Of a DNA stretch of 64,000 nucleotides, positions 47,720 to 56,433 are shown piece after piece; the stretch's first letter is position 1; each line of letters opens with the position of its first letter. A program made the position numbers and the translations under genes. Origin of the DNA: Tritrichomonas foetus (lineage: Eukaryota; Parabasalia; Tritrichomonadida; Tritrichomonadidae). Below the pieces are notes generated by a model. That model worked only from the letters and a program-made list of their open reading frames with translations, was not told where the DNA came from and ran no database searches. The stretch is from assembly GCA_001839685.1 (NCBI GenBank), contig MLAK01000591.1, forward strand, positions 1-64,000, written 5' to 3'.

Positions 47720-48895
47720 CTACTCTTTTCGAACCCACATATAAACTTTAATGTATGGTGGTAAAATATTGAATTCTTTATTTCCACCTGCCATTTTCGT
47801 CCTTCCAGATATTGTATGACTGTGATTTCCTTTTGTGTTTGTAAGAAAATGATGCAAATGAGATGTTTTATGGGTATATTGAGGTGTTAAATCAGAAGAT
47901 GTGTAACATCTATCTTCTCGTTTTTCATCAAAATCTATTTCATTTGCCCTCATGAATCTATGTTTGTTTCCAGGTGAAGTTATCCAGTATTTTAGTGAAA
48001 GAGGTTGCTGTTCTGTATATCCTTCATGCTGATGTTCTCCATCAGAAGATGTTTTTAAGTTTAATAGATGTTGATGCGCTGGTATTTCTTCTGGTGATAA
48101 TACATGTGTTTTGCTACCACCTTCCTGGTATGATTCATTCATGTTTTGATAATCTTGCGCTGACATTAAGAAACGGTCTTTAATGGGTTTCCATTTTGTC
48201 CCCTCAAAGATTTTTACAGGATTAATGTTTACAGTAGAAATAAAAATGAATCCAATGGGATACCATGCATTTATATCCAATTTTGATTTCATTTGAATAA
48301 TATTTTCTTTCATTTTGGAGATTTGAGTTATATCTTGATTTATTTTCATTTGTTCCTCATATCGAGTATTACGATAATCATTAAATGTGCTATTCATTTG
48401 ATTTTGGATTTCTTTGATTCGAGTTATTTCTTGAGATAATTTGAAAATCTTTTTTTGGTACTGAGCTTGAATTTGTTCCAATTTATGGTTAAATTCTGAC
48501 TCGAGTTCTCTTTTTTGAGAAGCAAAGAGAGAAAGAGATATTTTATTAATTTTCACATATGGAGATAATCGAGGATCCTCAGTTAGACAGAGAAAATTCT
48601 TGGGAGAAAGTCGTTCAAATTTTAAATCAGAAATCAATAATAGTGCTTCTTCTTCATCATGTTTCATAATGAACTCAAAAATGAGATTTTCATCTTCATT
48701 TAATGGACGATGTGATATAATATTGTGCTGAATATTTAAATCCAGTTCGAATAATTTTTGATGTAATTCTTCATTTTCTAAAACATCTTTTAAATCACAG
48801 CAAACCTTTTTTATTGCTTTATAAACGCTCTTACCAACATTGTTCCTTTGGAAATCTTTTAAATTTTGTAAGTGAAGCAATAAATCCGCATGCAT
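47720..48895 (-). CDS. Phage tail-collar/gp10-like C-terminal domain protein (copy 2)
   Basis: A 391-aa paralogue of the 45.6-kb gene. The same helical N-terminal domain (1-125, LNIQHNIISHRPLNEDENLI then FEFIMKHDEEEALLL) is followed by an inserted coiled coil at about 127-205 that copy 1 lacks. The collar-like domain is 212-391: WYPIGFIFISTVNINPVKIF, EGTKWKPIKDRFLMSAQDY, THVLSPEEIPAHQHLL, further HxH sites (H274/H276, H288/H290, H346/H348, H358/H360) and EFNILPPYIKVYMWVRK. The coiled coil next to a normally trimeric collar domain suggests a trimeric fibre-like protein. No signal peptide, so probably intracellular. It is head-to-head with the second U-box-ubiquitin gene. Confidence 0.82.
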   Translation of the reverse strand: MHADLLLHLQNLKDFQRNNVGKSVYKAIKKVCCDLKDVLENEELHQKLFELDLNIQHNIISHRPLNEDENLIFEFIMKHDEEEALLLISDLKFERLSPKNFLCLTEDPRLSPYVKINKISLSLFASQKRELESEFNHKLEQIQAQYQKKIFKLSQEITRIKEIQNQMNSTFNDYRNTRYEEQMKINQDITQISKMKENIIQMKSKLDINAWYPIGFIFISTVNINPVKIFEGTKWKPIKDRFLMSAQDYQNMNESYQEGGSKTHVLSPEEIPAHQHLLNLKTSSDGEHQHEGYTEQQPLSLKYWITSPGNKHRFMRANEIDFDEKREDRCYTSSDLTPQYTHKTSHLHHFLTNTKGNHSHTISGRTKMAGGNKEFNILPPYIKVYMWVRKE

Positions 48896-49039
48896 ATGAT
48901 CAAAACTAAATTAAGTGAAAAATCTTTGTCAAAAAAGCAACTCATATAATTGTCAAGAATGTTGCCATGAAAAAATATTAGATTTTGCCAGAAAGCATTC
49001 AATAATTACATTACATCACTTATTTGAATTAGCTTGAAA

Positions 49040-49504
49040 ATGACATACGATGACTTTGATGAAAATGATCTGTATTGTCCAATCTCCGGGGGAATAATGG
49101 AAGAACCTGTAATAGCCAATGATGGTATCACTTATGATCGAAGAAGTCTTGAGATGTTGAGAGATCAGAATGGTGGGGTATTACCTAACGGAACAAAAAT
49201 TGATTGGGCTATAATAAAACCCTATGGAAGACTAAAAAAACAGATATTAGCACAAAGGCCCTTTTCTATATTTTTAAAGACACTATTAGGGAAAGTTATC
49301 ATTATCAGTGACCTCTGCACCAGTACCAAAATCCACCAATTAAAATGTAAGATACAAAATAAAGAAGGTATTCCTCCTGATCAACAAAGATTAATTTTTG
49401 GTTCTAGTCAATTAGAAGACCAAAATAAATTAGGAGACTATTCAATCCGAAAGAATTCTACTATTCATTTAGCTCTCCGCCTTCGTGGTGGATTCCATTT
49501 TTAA
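49040..49504 (+). CDS. U-box-ubiquitin fusion with GG-FHF precursor-like end (copy 2)
   Basis: A 154-aa protein from the ATG at 49040 (TTG AAA precede it). The U-box is at about 11-72 ([20 protein letters not shown] then [10 protein letters not shown]). A ubiquitin domain follows at about 75-151: [36 protein letters not shown] and [11 protein letters not shown]. Three residues, FHF, follow the GG, as in ubiquitin precursors. Lys equivalents 6, 11, 27, 29, 33 and 63 are kept, but Lys48 is Ser. Cleavage after GG by a deubiquitinase would expose a conjugatable C-terminus on an E3-like module (inference). It lacks the N-terminal hydrophobic segment of copy 1. TCACTT lies about 20 bases upstream. 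Confidence 0.88.
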   Translation: MTYDDFDENDLYCPISGGIMEEPVIANDGITYDRRSLEMLRDQNGGVLPNGTKIDWAIIKPYGRLKKQILAQRPFSIFLKTLLGKVIIISDLCTSTKIHQLKCKIQNKEGIPPDQQRLIFGSSQLEDQNKLGDYSIRKNSTIHLALRLRGGFHF

Positions 49505-49579
49505 TCTTAGATGATTCACAGAAAAAACTGATGAATTGTGTTCGCTAACAAGTAAATATATGTATTGCAACAATTGGAC

Positions 49580-49582
<3 letters not shown>

Positions 49583-49624
<42 letters not shown>
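49583..49624. repeat. Poly-A tract (42 nt)
   Basis: Uninterrupted A run about 80 bases after the U-box-ubiquitin stop. Confidence 0.9.
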
Positions 49625-49627
<3 letters not shown>

Positions 49628-49817
49628 AGAGATTGATGAATAAATAACTTCACTTTGTATTCGGTGATTTTACTATCATATTAATATAAATGATGAGCAT
49701 CAAACAAGAAAAATAAATAGATAAGTATAAACAGTGAGAAAGTGACCAAGTAAGTCTTTTCAGGTTAGTGAAAACAAAAGAGTTAGTCAAAAAGGGAAGT
49801 AACAAAAGTTATATAAC

Positions 49818-51956
49818 TTATATTGAGTATTGCATATATTCGATTATTAAATTTTCATTATCTTTACAAAATGTTTTTATTCCATCACTTAGGTATTTCC
49901 TTGATTCTTGGATTTCTCCTATGCAATAATCTAAAATATCATATTTTTGAATAATAGCGTCGCACAAAATCATTGTTCCAAGTAATTCCTTGTTATCAAT
50001 AGTTACAATTGCATATGAAAAAAAGAAAGTAAATAAATCTTCCGTATAACTTATGTCATTATCATTAGTTGTAAAGTGATAACTATTCATATGATGCTTG
50101 CTGATGACTTTAATTTCATTTGCCAAGTTAATTAAAGACGAATATCTTGTTCCTAATGAGCTTCTCATAAGGGAAACACATTGAAAACAACAACAATCAA
50201 TTGCACATTTTTCAATTGGGTATTTCTCCATGTTTTTAAAAATTTGAGCTCGTTTTAATTTAATAAGATCAGCAAAAAGTTTGAGAATCGAATCAATTCG
50301 AGGATCAGCTTTAATTATGAAAAAATCGAAAATTGAATAAAACATTAAAGTAGAAATTGTTGGATCAACCTTGTTGTCTAAAAAGTACTTTTTAAAAAGA
50401 GGTGAAATAAATTTATCGATTTCATTCACAGTGATTTCTGTATTTTTTTTGATGTTCACACAATGATGCTTAATTGTGCAATTACAATGATTTTTTATTA
50501 AAGACTTTACAATTTGGTACATTTTATCTTGGTAAGAAAGATTTATTCGAATTAGTTCTTCAATATCAAGCATAATATCCAGTTTATGATAAGAAACTTC
50601 ACAGTTTCTAATACACTTCAAATATCCATATTTCACTAAATTTTTAGTACTAGTGATTAAATCACTATAAATTGTTTTTCTTTCCATAAATTGAAAAGGA
50701 CTCATATTCATAATACCAGCTTTTCCAATAATTGCATTAAACCGGTTTTCTAAATGAATTATTTTGTCCTGAATTACATCTTCTTGTTTTAATGGAGCAT
50801 TTGGATAATTGTCAAATTTCATTGGCTCGAAACCTTTTTTAAAAAATTCGTGTTTCTGTTGAACTAATTTTTGAAATGATTCAGTCGTAAATTTATTTGG
50901 ATTTCCTAAAATTTCAATTAATATGAAAATATCACGAAAAGACAGAATCATTGGCATAATATTTAATTCTCTCTGTGTTGGATGATTTGGGGTTGATCCT
51001 TCAGATGTTTTGGAATCAGTGAATGCATGAAAGATTTTCTTTCCATTTGCATTGTCTGAATCATTTTCATGATTAATGAAAAATCGATGGATTCGATCAT
51101 GACTTTCTTTCGGAAGTTTTATTAATCCATTTGTTACAAACACGTTAAAAGAACTAGCTAAGAAATCTTTAATTAAAAATCGAATACAAATTGATGGAAA
51201 TTTCATAAACATGATTTGAATAATTTCTTTATGATGCTCACTTAATAAAGGTGATGCTTTTTCGATACAAGCGATCATAAAAGCAAAAAAGTCAATTGAT
51301 AAATATAAAATTGGTAGAATTTCGGCACTGAAATAATTCCAAAGTCCACAAGTAAAAGAAAATGCACAGAAAAAGAAAGAACTAAGCATATTCATGCCGA
51401 TTGTGAATGGAATTTCATCAGGCAAAAGAATAAATTGATAAATTAAATCAACACCGCAACGACAGTAATAATCTGTTGTAAAATAAGCAAACATTGCAGG
51501 AAATGTCATATAACAAAATGTTTCAAGCAGTGAAATATCTTCTTTAAAATATCCTTTAATCACATATGAAAAAGAAACCAAATCTTTCGTAATTCTGGAT
51601 AAAATGTTGGTCATGATTTGGCTTGTTGTAGCAGACATTCCAGAACACAACGGTTTTATTTTCGGATTTGGCTGAATTGAAAACCCAAGAATAACATCAG
51701 ATGGTGGGGATTCAAAAAAATTTGATGAATCAATTTGAGATAAATAAAGAAGAAGGCATTGCCTTGCTGTCCTCAAATTTATAAACATTACATCATATAG
51801 CTTATGCTTAATTTTGGTAATATTCGCATCAGGATTTAAATTAGATATTGATGATATATAGTTGTAATATTCTTTAATTTCATCAATATCACGATTTAAT
51901 CCATCTTCAATGGTCTGAAAGAACCTAGTCTTTTCTTTACCGATTAAATCATCCAT
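49818..51956 (-). CDS. Unknown large helical protein
   Basis: A 712-aa protein predicted by eye to be almost all helical, with no signal peptide. Several hydrophobic stretches (ILPILYLSIDFFAFMIACIE, FCAFSFTCGLWNYF) look like buried helices of an alpha-solenoid rather than membrane spans. A conserved-looking Cys cluster (NHCNCTIKHHC, IDCCCFQCVSL) lies in the second half and might bind metal. No motif identifies a family. Its size and clean frame make it a real gene. Its position beside the collar/U-box cassettes may be coincidental. Confidence 0.75.
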   Translation of the reverse strand: MDDLIGKEKTRFFQTIEDGLNRDIDEIKEYYNYISSISNLNPDANITKIKHKLYDVMFINLRTARQCLLLYLSQIDSSNFFESPPSDVILGFSIQPNPKIKPLCSGMSATTSQIMTNILSRITKDLVSFSYVIKGYFKEDISLLETFCYMTFPAMFAYFTTDYYCRCGVDLIYQFILLPDEIPFTIGMNMLSSFFFCAFSFTCGLWNYFSAEILPILYLSIDFFAFMIACIEKASPLLSEHHKEIIQIMFMKFPSICIRFLIKDFLASSFNVFVTNGLIKLPKESHDRIHRFFINHENDSDNANGKKIFHAFTDSKTSEGSTPNHPTQRELNIMPMILSFRDIFILIEILGNPNKFTTESFQKLVQQKHEFFKKGFEPMKFDNYPNAPLKQEDVIQDKIIHLENRFNAIIGKAGIMNMSPFQFMERKTIYSDLITSTKNLVKYGYLKCIRNCEVSYHKLDIMLDIEELIRINLSYQDKMYQIVKSLIKNHCNCTIKHHCVNIKKNTEITVNEIDKFISPLFKKYFLDNKVDPTISTLMFYSIFDFFIIKADPRIDSILKLFADLIKLKRAQIFKNMEKYPIEKCAIDCCCFQCVSLMRSSLGTRYSSLINLANEIKVISKHHMNSYHFTTNDNDISYTEDLFTFFFSYAIVTIDNKELLGTMILCDAIIQKYDILDYCIGEIQESRKYLSDGIKTFCKDNENLIIEYMQYSI

Positions 51957-52497
51957 TCAGCGAACGAAAGTGGAAGCAGTTATTTGACCACTCTTTTCAC
52001 CATATAACTTTCGTATATTCTTAGTGTATTCAAAAAACAAGAAAATACAAATCTAAATATCTTCATATTTTAATTATATAAATCAATTATAATGAAATAA
52101 TAAGCTATTCTAATACATGAAACATGATATAAATAATAAAAAGTTGAAATATGACAATTTGATTCATATTTTGAAAAATAAAAAATGTCATCTCTTAACC
52201 GGTGATTTGGTCTAACTTTTCATGTGACACATTTTTGTGTATTGATCATTTAGGAGTGAATTGGGATCGTAGAAAATCTTTCGCAGTCTTTTTCTGTATA
52301 TTGACAAAAATTATTCAATAAAAAGATAATCCCGATAAACTTTTTGAGAATTATCCAAGCATTCAATATTGCCATTTTTCAATAAAAATTGTAAAATAGT
52401 CTTCATCATTTGAGAACCAAGTTAGTAATTGAGTTATTTTTGATTGTTGTTTTGTGAGAATCGGTTTAGATTCTATGGTTTACATCAAAAGCATTCT
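51957..52497. other. Gene-free divergent spacer
   Basis: AT-rich, holds the promoters of the flanking divergent genes. No ORF. Confidence 0.35.
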
Positions 52498-52504
52498 TCA
52501 TATT
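52498..52504 (+). promoter_or_regulatory. Inr-like TCATATT before saposin gene
   Basis: Reads TCATATTAAATTCAATG, with the start codon 7 bases after the motif. Confidence 0.35.
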
Positions 52505-52511
52505 AAATTCA

Positions 52512-54794
52512 ATGTTTCTTTTCTCGATTCTTTTTGCCTTATCCCTTTCTCGCCAAGAGAATGTTCGTTTACCCCCTCGTAAGGTTATATATTCCACCAA
52601 AGGAGACAATGGAATTGCCTGTGACATTTGCAAACAGGCTGTCAAATATATAGCCGACGCTTTAGCTGACAAAAAGGTTGAAGAAGAAATAATTGAAGCA
52701 ATTGACGAACTTTGCAAACAATATCCATCACCGTATGATACAGAATGTCTTACAAAAGTCGCCATCTATGTCCCGTTAATAATTTCCTGGATCGAACAAG
52801 GTATTGAGCTTATCGACATTTGCACAATGACTCATTTGTGCTCTACAGTAGCTGGACAGCCACGTCCCGCTATGCGTCCAGCTATTACCAAATATTCACC
52901 AAATGGATTAAGTTGCGATATGTGCACCAAAGCTGTTGAATATATCGGAAAACTTTTGGAAACGCAAATCGTCGAATCAGAAATCGCCAGACTCGTTAAA
53001 CAATATTGCACCACATTCGAAACTCCATACTCCAGTCTTTGTAACGCTATTGTAGAATCCTCTATTCCATTGATTATCAGCTGGATTGAAGCCGGACTTG
53101 TCGCCAGCGACATCTGCACAAAAATCGGATTTTGCGCATCTAACGAATCCCTACCAATCAATCACAAATATACAGACGCTGCAGTTCGAAGAGTTGTTAC
53201 TGCTGCATTTCCAAAGAACGATAACGGTATCGGCTGCTTACTCTGCAACAGAATTGTTGAATATCTCGATAGCGTTCTTGATGATCCTCGCTTCTCTGGT
53301 TCAGTTGAGCGTCTCCTCGACCAATTCTGTGACAAACTTCCAGCCGCCTATGCGGCAGGGTGCCATGTCCTTGTCGATAATTTCATCCCAATACTCTCCC
53401 AGTGGATCGAGCAAGGAATTGACTCTCTCCACATCTGCGAGAAAATTGGATTGTGTGATTCGGAAACGGTTAAGCGTATTGAACACAAAAAATTGGCTCC
53501 ATCAAATCAAAAAGCTTCAACACCAACCAAAGTCCAAATTCCAAACTGGCCAAAGAACGATAACGGTCTAGGATGCCTTCTTTGCAATGAATTTGTTGCA
53601 AAGATTGATGAACTCCTCAACGATGAAAGATTCGATGGATCGCTCGAACGCTACCTCGATAAATTCTGCGATAATCTTCCAGTTGTCTATGCAGCTGGCT
53701 GCCATGCCCTTGTTGACAGCATGATTCCAGTCATTACCACCTTGATTGATGAAGAATTTGATAAACTTGAAATTTGCATCAAACTTGGATTATGCGAAAA
53801 TACATCAACTGCAATTAGTGCAGTTAAAGCCCGCCTTCCACGCGCAGCTGTAGCCAAAAAATCTGTAGAAAAACTATATGACAGCGATACCTGTACAATT
53901 TGCACAATCACAATAAACTTCATCGACACAAAGATGAAAGACGAACAAGTTCAAGACGAAATTATTGAAGCTGTTTATGGATTTTGTGGCACACTTTCAT
54001 TCATTTATGATCCAATTTGTAAAATGATCGCATCAACCTATATTCCACTCATCATTAGACTCATCACAGATGGTGTTGAAACACTTGATATCTGTAACAA
54101 ACTTGGATTCTGCACAAGCTCCGTTGTCGCCGAATTTAAGGCCAACTACAGAAAGCCACTTTACCTTCCAACAAAAACACTGAAAATTAACAAACCATCA
54201 CCAAATGGTCTCTGTGAAACTTGTAAAGAAACCATCCAAATGATTGAAGACCTTCTTGAAGACAAAAAAGTCGAAGAAGAAATTATCTCAGTTTTGAAGC
54301 AATTTTGTGATACACTTCCTGAGGAATTAGTTGCTAGCTGTGATTCAATTGCTGATCAATATGTTCCACTTGTCATTAAGCTTATCGAATCAGGATTAGA
54401 AACATTAGATATCTGTGGAAAAATTGGCTTCTGTTCAACCAACCAAATATCATCTCAGAAAGCTTCTAAACGAGTTCCTATAAGAAAATATGTGAATCGT
54501 AAATCACTTCCACCATTAAAGAAGTATACATTTCCACAGAAGTATGATTCAAAGGTTGTTTGTGAACTTTGTAACCAGGTCTTCAAATATGTCGAAGAAC
54601 TGCTCAATGATCATCACGTCCAAGAAGAAATTGCCAATCAAGTGATGAAATTATGCGACTTTGTTCCACCACCAGAGCTCCTCCAGGGCTACTGCAAGGA
54701 CCTCGTAAGGGAGTACGTCCCTCTCGGTGTCCAGTACATCGCGGCTGGAATCGAAGCGGCCGATGTGTGCAAAGCGATCGGTTTTTGCGAATAA
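52512..54794 (+). CDS. Secreted protein with seven saposin-B domains
   Basis: A 760-aa protein. The signal peptide MFLFSILFALSLS precedes seven consecutive saposin-type domains of about 77 residues, each with the six-Cys pattern C-x2-C...C...C...C...C (for example CDICKQAVKYI ... ELCKQYPSPYDTEC ... DICTMTHLC). Domains begin near residues 38, 130, 235, 350, 460, 565 and 682, separated by 15-35-residue basic or Pro-rich linkers that could be protease sites. Domains 3 and 4 are the closest pair, sharing YAAGCH. Saposin-like proteins bind lipids and include sphingolipid activators and the pore-forming amoebapore group. A precursor processed in lysosomes or the secretory route is likely. Whether any unit is pore-forming cannot be told here. 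The last domain is GC-richer. Confidence 0.92.
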   Translation: MFLFSILFALSLSRQENVRLPPRKVIYSTKGDNGIACDICKQAVKYIADALADKKVEEEIIEAIDELCKQYPSPYDTECLTKVAIYVPLIISWIEQGIELIDICTMTHLCSTVAGQPRPAMRPAITKYSPNGLSCDMCTKAVEYIGKLLETQIVESEIARLVKQYCTTFETPYSSLCNAIVESSIPLIISWIEAGLVASDICTKIGFCASNESLPINHKYTDAAVRRVVTAAFPKNDNGIGCLLCNRIVEYLDSVLDDPRFSGSVERLLDQFCDKLPAAYAAGCHVLVDNFIPILSQWIEQGIDSLHICEKIGLCDSETVKRIEHKKLAPSNQKASTPTKVQIPNWPKNDNGLGCLLCNEFVAKIDELLNDERFDGSLERYLDKFCDNLPVVYAAGCHALVDSMIPVITTLIDEEFDKLEICIKLGLCENTSTAISAVKARLPRAAVAKKSVEKLYDSDTCTICTITINFIDTKMKDEQVQDEIIEAVYGFCGTLSFIYDPICKMIASTYIPLIIRLITDGVETLDICNKLGFCTSSVVAEFKANYRKPLYLPTKTLKINKPSPNGLCETCKETIQMIEDLLEDKKVEEEIISVLKQFCDTLPEELVASCDSIADQYVPLVIKLIESGLETLDICGKIGFCSTNQISSQKASKRVPIRKYVNRKSLPPLKKYTFPQKYDSKVVCELCNQVFKYVEELLNDHHVQEEIANQVMKLCDFVPPPELLQGYCKDLVREYVPLGVQYIAAGIEAADVCKAIGFCE

Positions 54795-54827
54795 TAATAA
54801 ACTAAAAGTGATGTTTTCCTTTGTTAA

Positions 54828-54829
<2 letters not shown>

Positions 54830-54872
<43 letters not shown>
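54830..54872. repeat. Poly-T tract (43 nt)
   Basis: Uninterrupted T run 35 bases after the saposin gene stop. Confidence 0.9.
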
Positions 54873-55039
54873 CATTATTTCATTCATTTGGGAATGTGTG
54901 ATATAATATTAATCTAGCGTTTCTTATTCTTTTTTAATGACTAAATCGATACTTACACGTCACTCTGATTTGACTTGAGTAACTCGTTTAACTAACTTTT
55001 TTAATTTTGTATTTCATTTTTAAATTGACTCCAAACTTG

Positions 55040-55195
55040 ATGTCTTCATGGAATATTGGATTTGATGGCGAAATAGTTGTTCCTCCGAGAAAACAGCAAC
55101 AAAATATACAGTCCAAAATTAATCAAGATCAACTTATATCTATCTGTTGTCATCGGTTGACCAGCAAGGACAATAATACGATGTTACAGAATTAA
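55040..55195 (+). CDS. Short ORF, possibly the start of a broken gene
   Basis: 51 codons from the ATG at 55040 (MSSWNIGFDGEIVVPPRKQQ...) have coding-like composition and follow a TTTCATTTTT Inr-like stretch. At the stop another frame continues open for about 60 codons (DVTELIQKLNEFKNSQFFNL...) to about 55354. The two together resemble one small protein split by a frameshift. No family recognised. Confidence 0.3.
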   Translation: MSSWNIGFDGEIVVPPRKQQQNIQSKINQDQLISICCHRLTSKDNNTMLQN

Positions 55196-55471
55196 TACAA
55201 AAACTGAATGAATTCAAAAATTCCCAATTTTTCAATTTAAGATTAATTTCATTCACCAAAATGACAAAGAGATATTTCTTTAACCAAACAGAATGTAGAT
55301 TGATAATTATAGATAGTTTTTACATTTTTCGTGTACCAATGATGAAAATAAAATAGAAAGAAGGCTAATATACGCCAATGAGTTTTCTCAATTGTCATGA
55401 AAAATAAAGGTGATAATGGAAGAAAATATCAAATAAATAAAAAAATCATTAATATCAAGTTTAAAAAAAAA

Positions 55472-55819
55472 TTATACAAGTTCGATTAATTTCCCACCTT
55501 TCTGAGAGGTTTTTGGCTTTGAAAGAGTGCTAAGCATGATTTCGGCGCGTTTGTTCACACGATTAATTCTAACACGGCAAAATTCAATTCGTGAGCAGAG
55601 TTTGTTAATCCTATCTGTTGTTTCTTGAAGGTTGGATGGCGGGAGAACACTTTCGATTTTTTCAAGCGAATCTGCGAGTTCATTAATTTTTTGAATCACA
55701 ATCTCTTGTTCTTCTTTGGCTTTTTTCAGTTGTTCGAGAGTTTTTTTCTCGATTTCAGATGAATATTGTTCTATCTCCTTCGAAATTGTTGCGCGGGCTT
55801 GGGAATCGTCTGCTGACAT
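55472..55819 (-). CDS. Small coiled-coil protein, snapin-like
   Basis: A 115-aa protein from the ATG at 55819; the frame extends to a GTG at 55867. It is a helical hairpin: EKKTLEQLKKAKEEQEIVIQ KINELADSLEKIES, a short Pro break (VLPPSNL), then TTDRINKLCSRIEFCRVRIN RVNKRAEIMLSTL. The size, the INELADSLEKI...NKLCSRIEFCRVRINRVNKRAE pattern and the break position recall snapin (BLOC-1/BORC subunit), where the second helix is ARRRVVLVNNILQNAQERL. This is suggestive, not proven. The C-terminal tail is basic. Confidence 0.55.
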   Translation of the reverse strand: MSADDSQARATISKEIEQYSSEIEKKTLEQLKKAKEEQEIVIQKINELADSLEKIESVLPPSNLQETTDRINKLCSRIEFCRVRINRVNKRAEIMLSTLSKPKTSQKGGKLIELV

Positions 55820-56433
55820 TCTCCACTTTTTATCTCTGGATTGTTTTTTAAATGTATATATGGCCACTTTTTCGTCAATTTTTTAAATTTTTAGGAGAGA
55901 TCAAAACTCTGAATTCCATTTTCATAAATGGCAAAATGGAATTGCATATAAGAAGAACATGATTTACCTATAGAGATAAAAAATTTTCACGCTTGGAATC
56001 GCCTTTCTTACATTTGTATTTTTATCAATAATTTCAAAATTTGGCAATTTGAATTAATATTTGAACTATATATACCATTTAAAACTAGTAGTTTCTTTTA
56101 CAGGATTATTTATATGAATTTTCAATATTATTTAGATTTAAGTTGAAAATATAATATTTTGGCCCATATCCAATTTTTTCCTGTCAGAAAAGAATATTTG
56201 GATATTGGTGATGAAAGAATTTATTTATTATCGATTTTAGATGCAGAGTGTGCTTTTCTGTTATTTGACTTTACATTTGACCTTAGATTTTCACTGTAAA
56301 ACAAGTGGGCACTGTGAAAAGAGAACGTTTAAATATAACGTGCCTGATTCAATATCTATATTTAAATTTCAATAAGATAAAATTTTAAATCAAAAACTAT
56401 GAATCATAATTCAAATTCAGAATTGACGTGAAT
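55820..56433. other. Gene-free divergent spacer
   Basis: AT-rich with no gene. Promoters of the flanking divergent genes must lie here. Confidence 0.35.
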
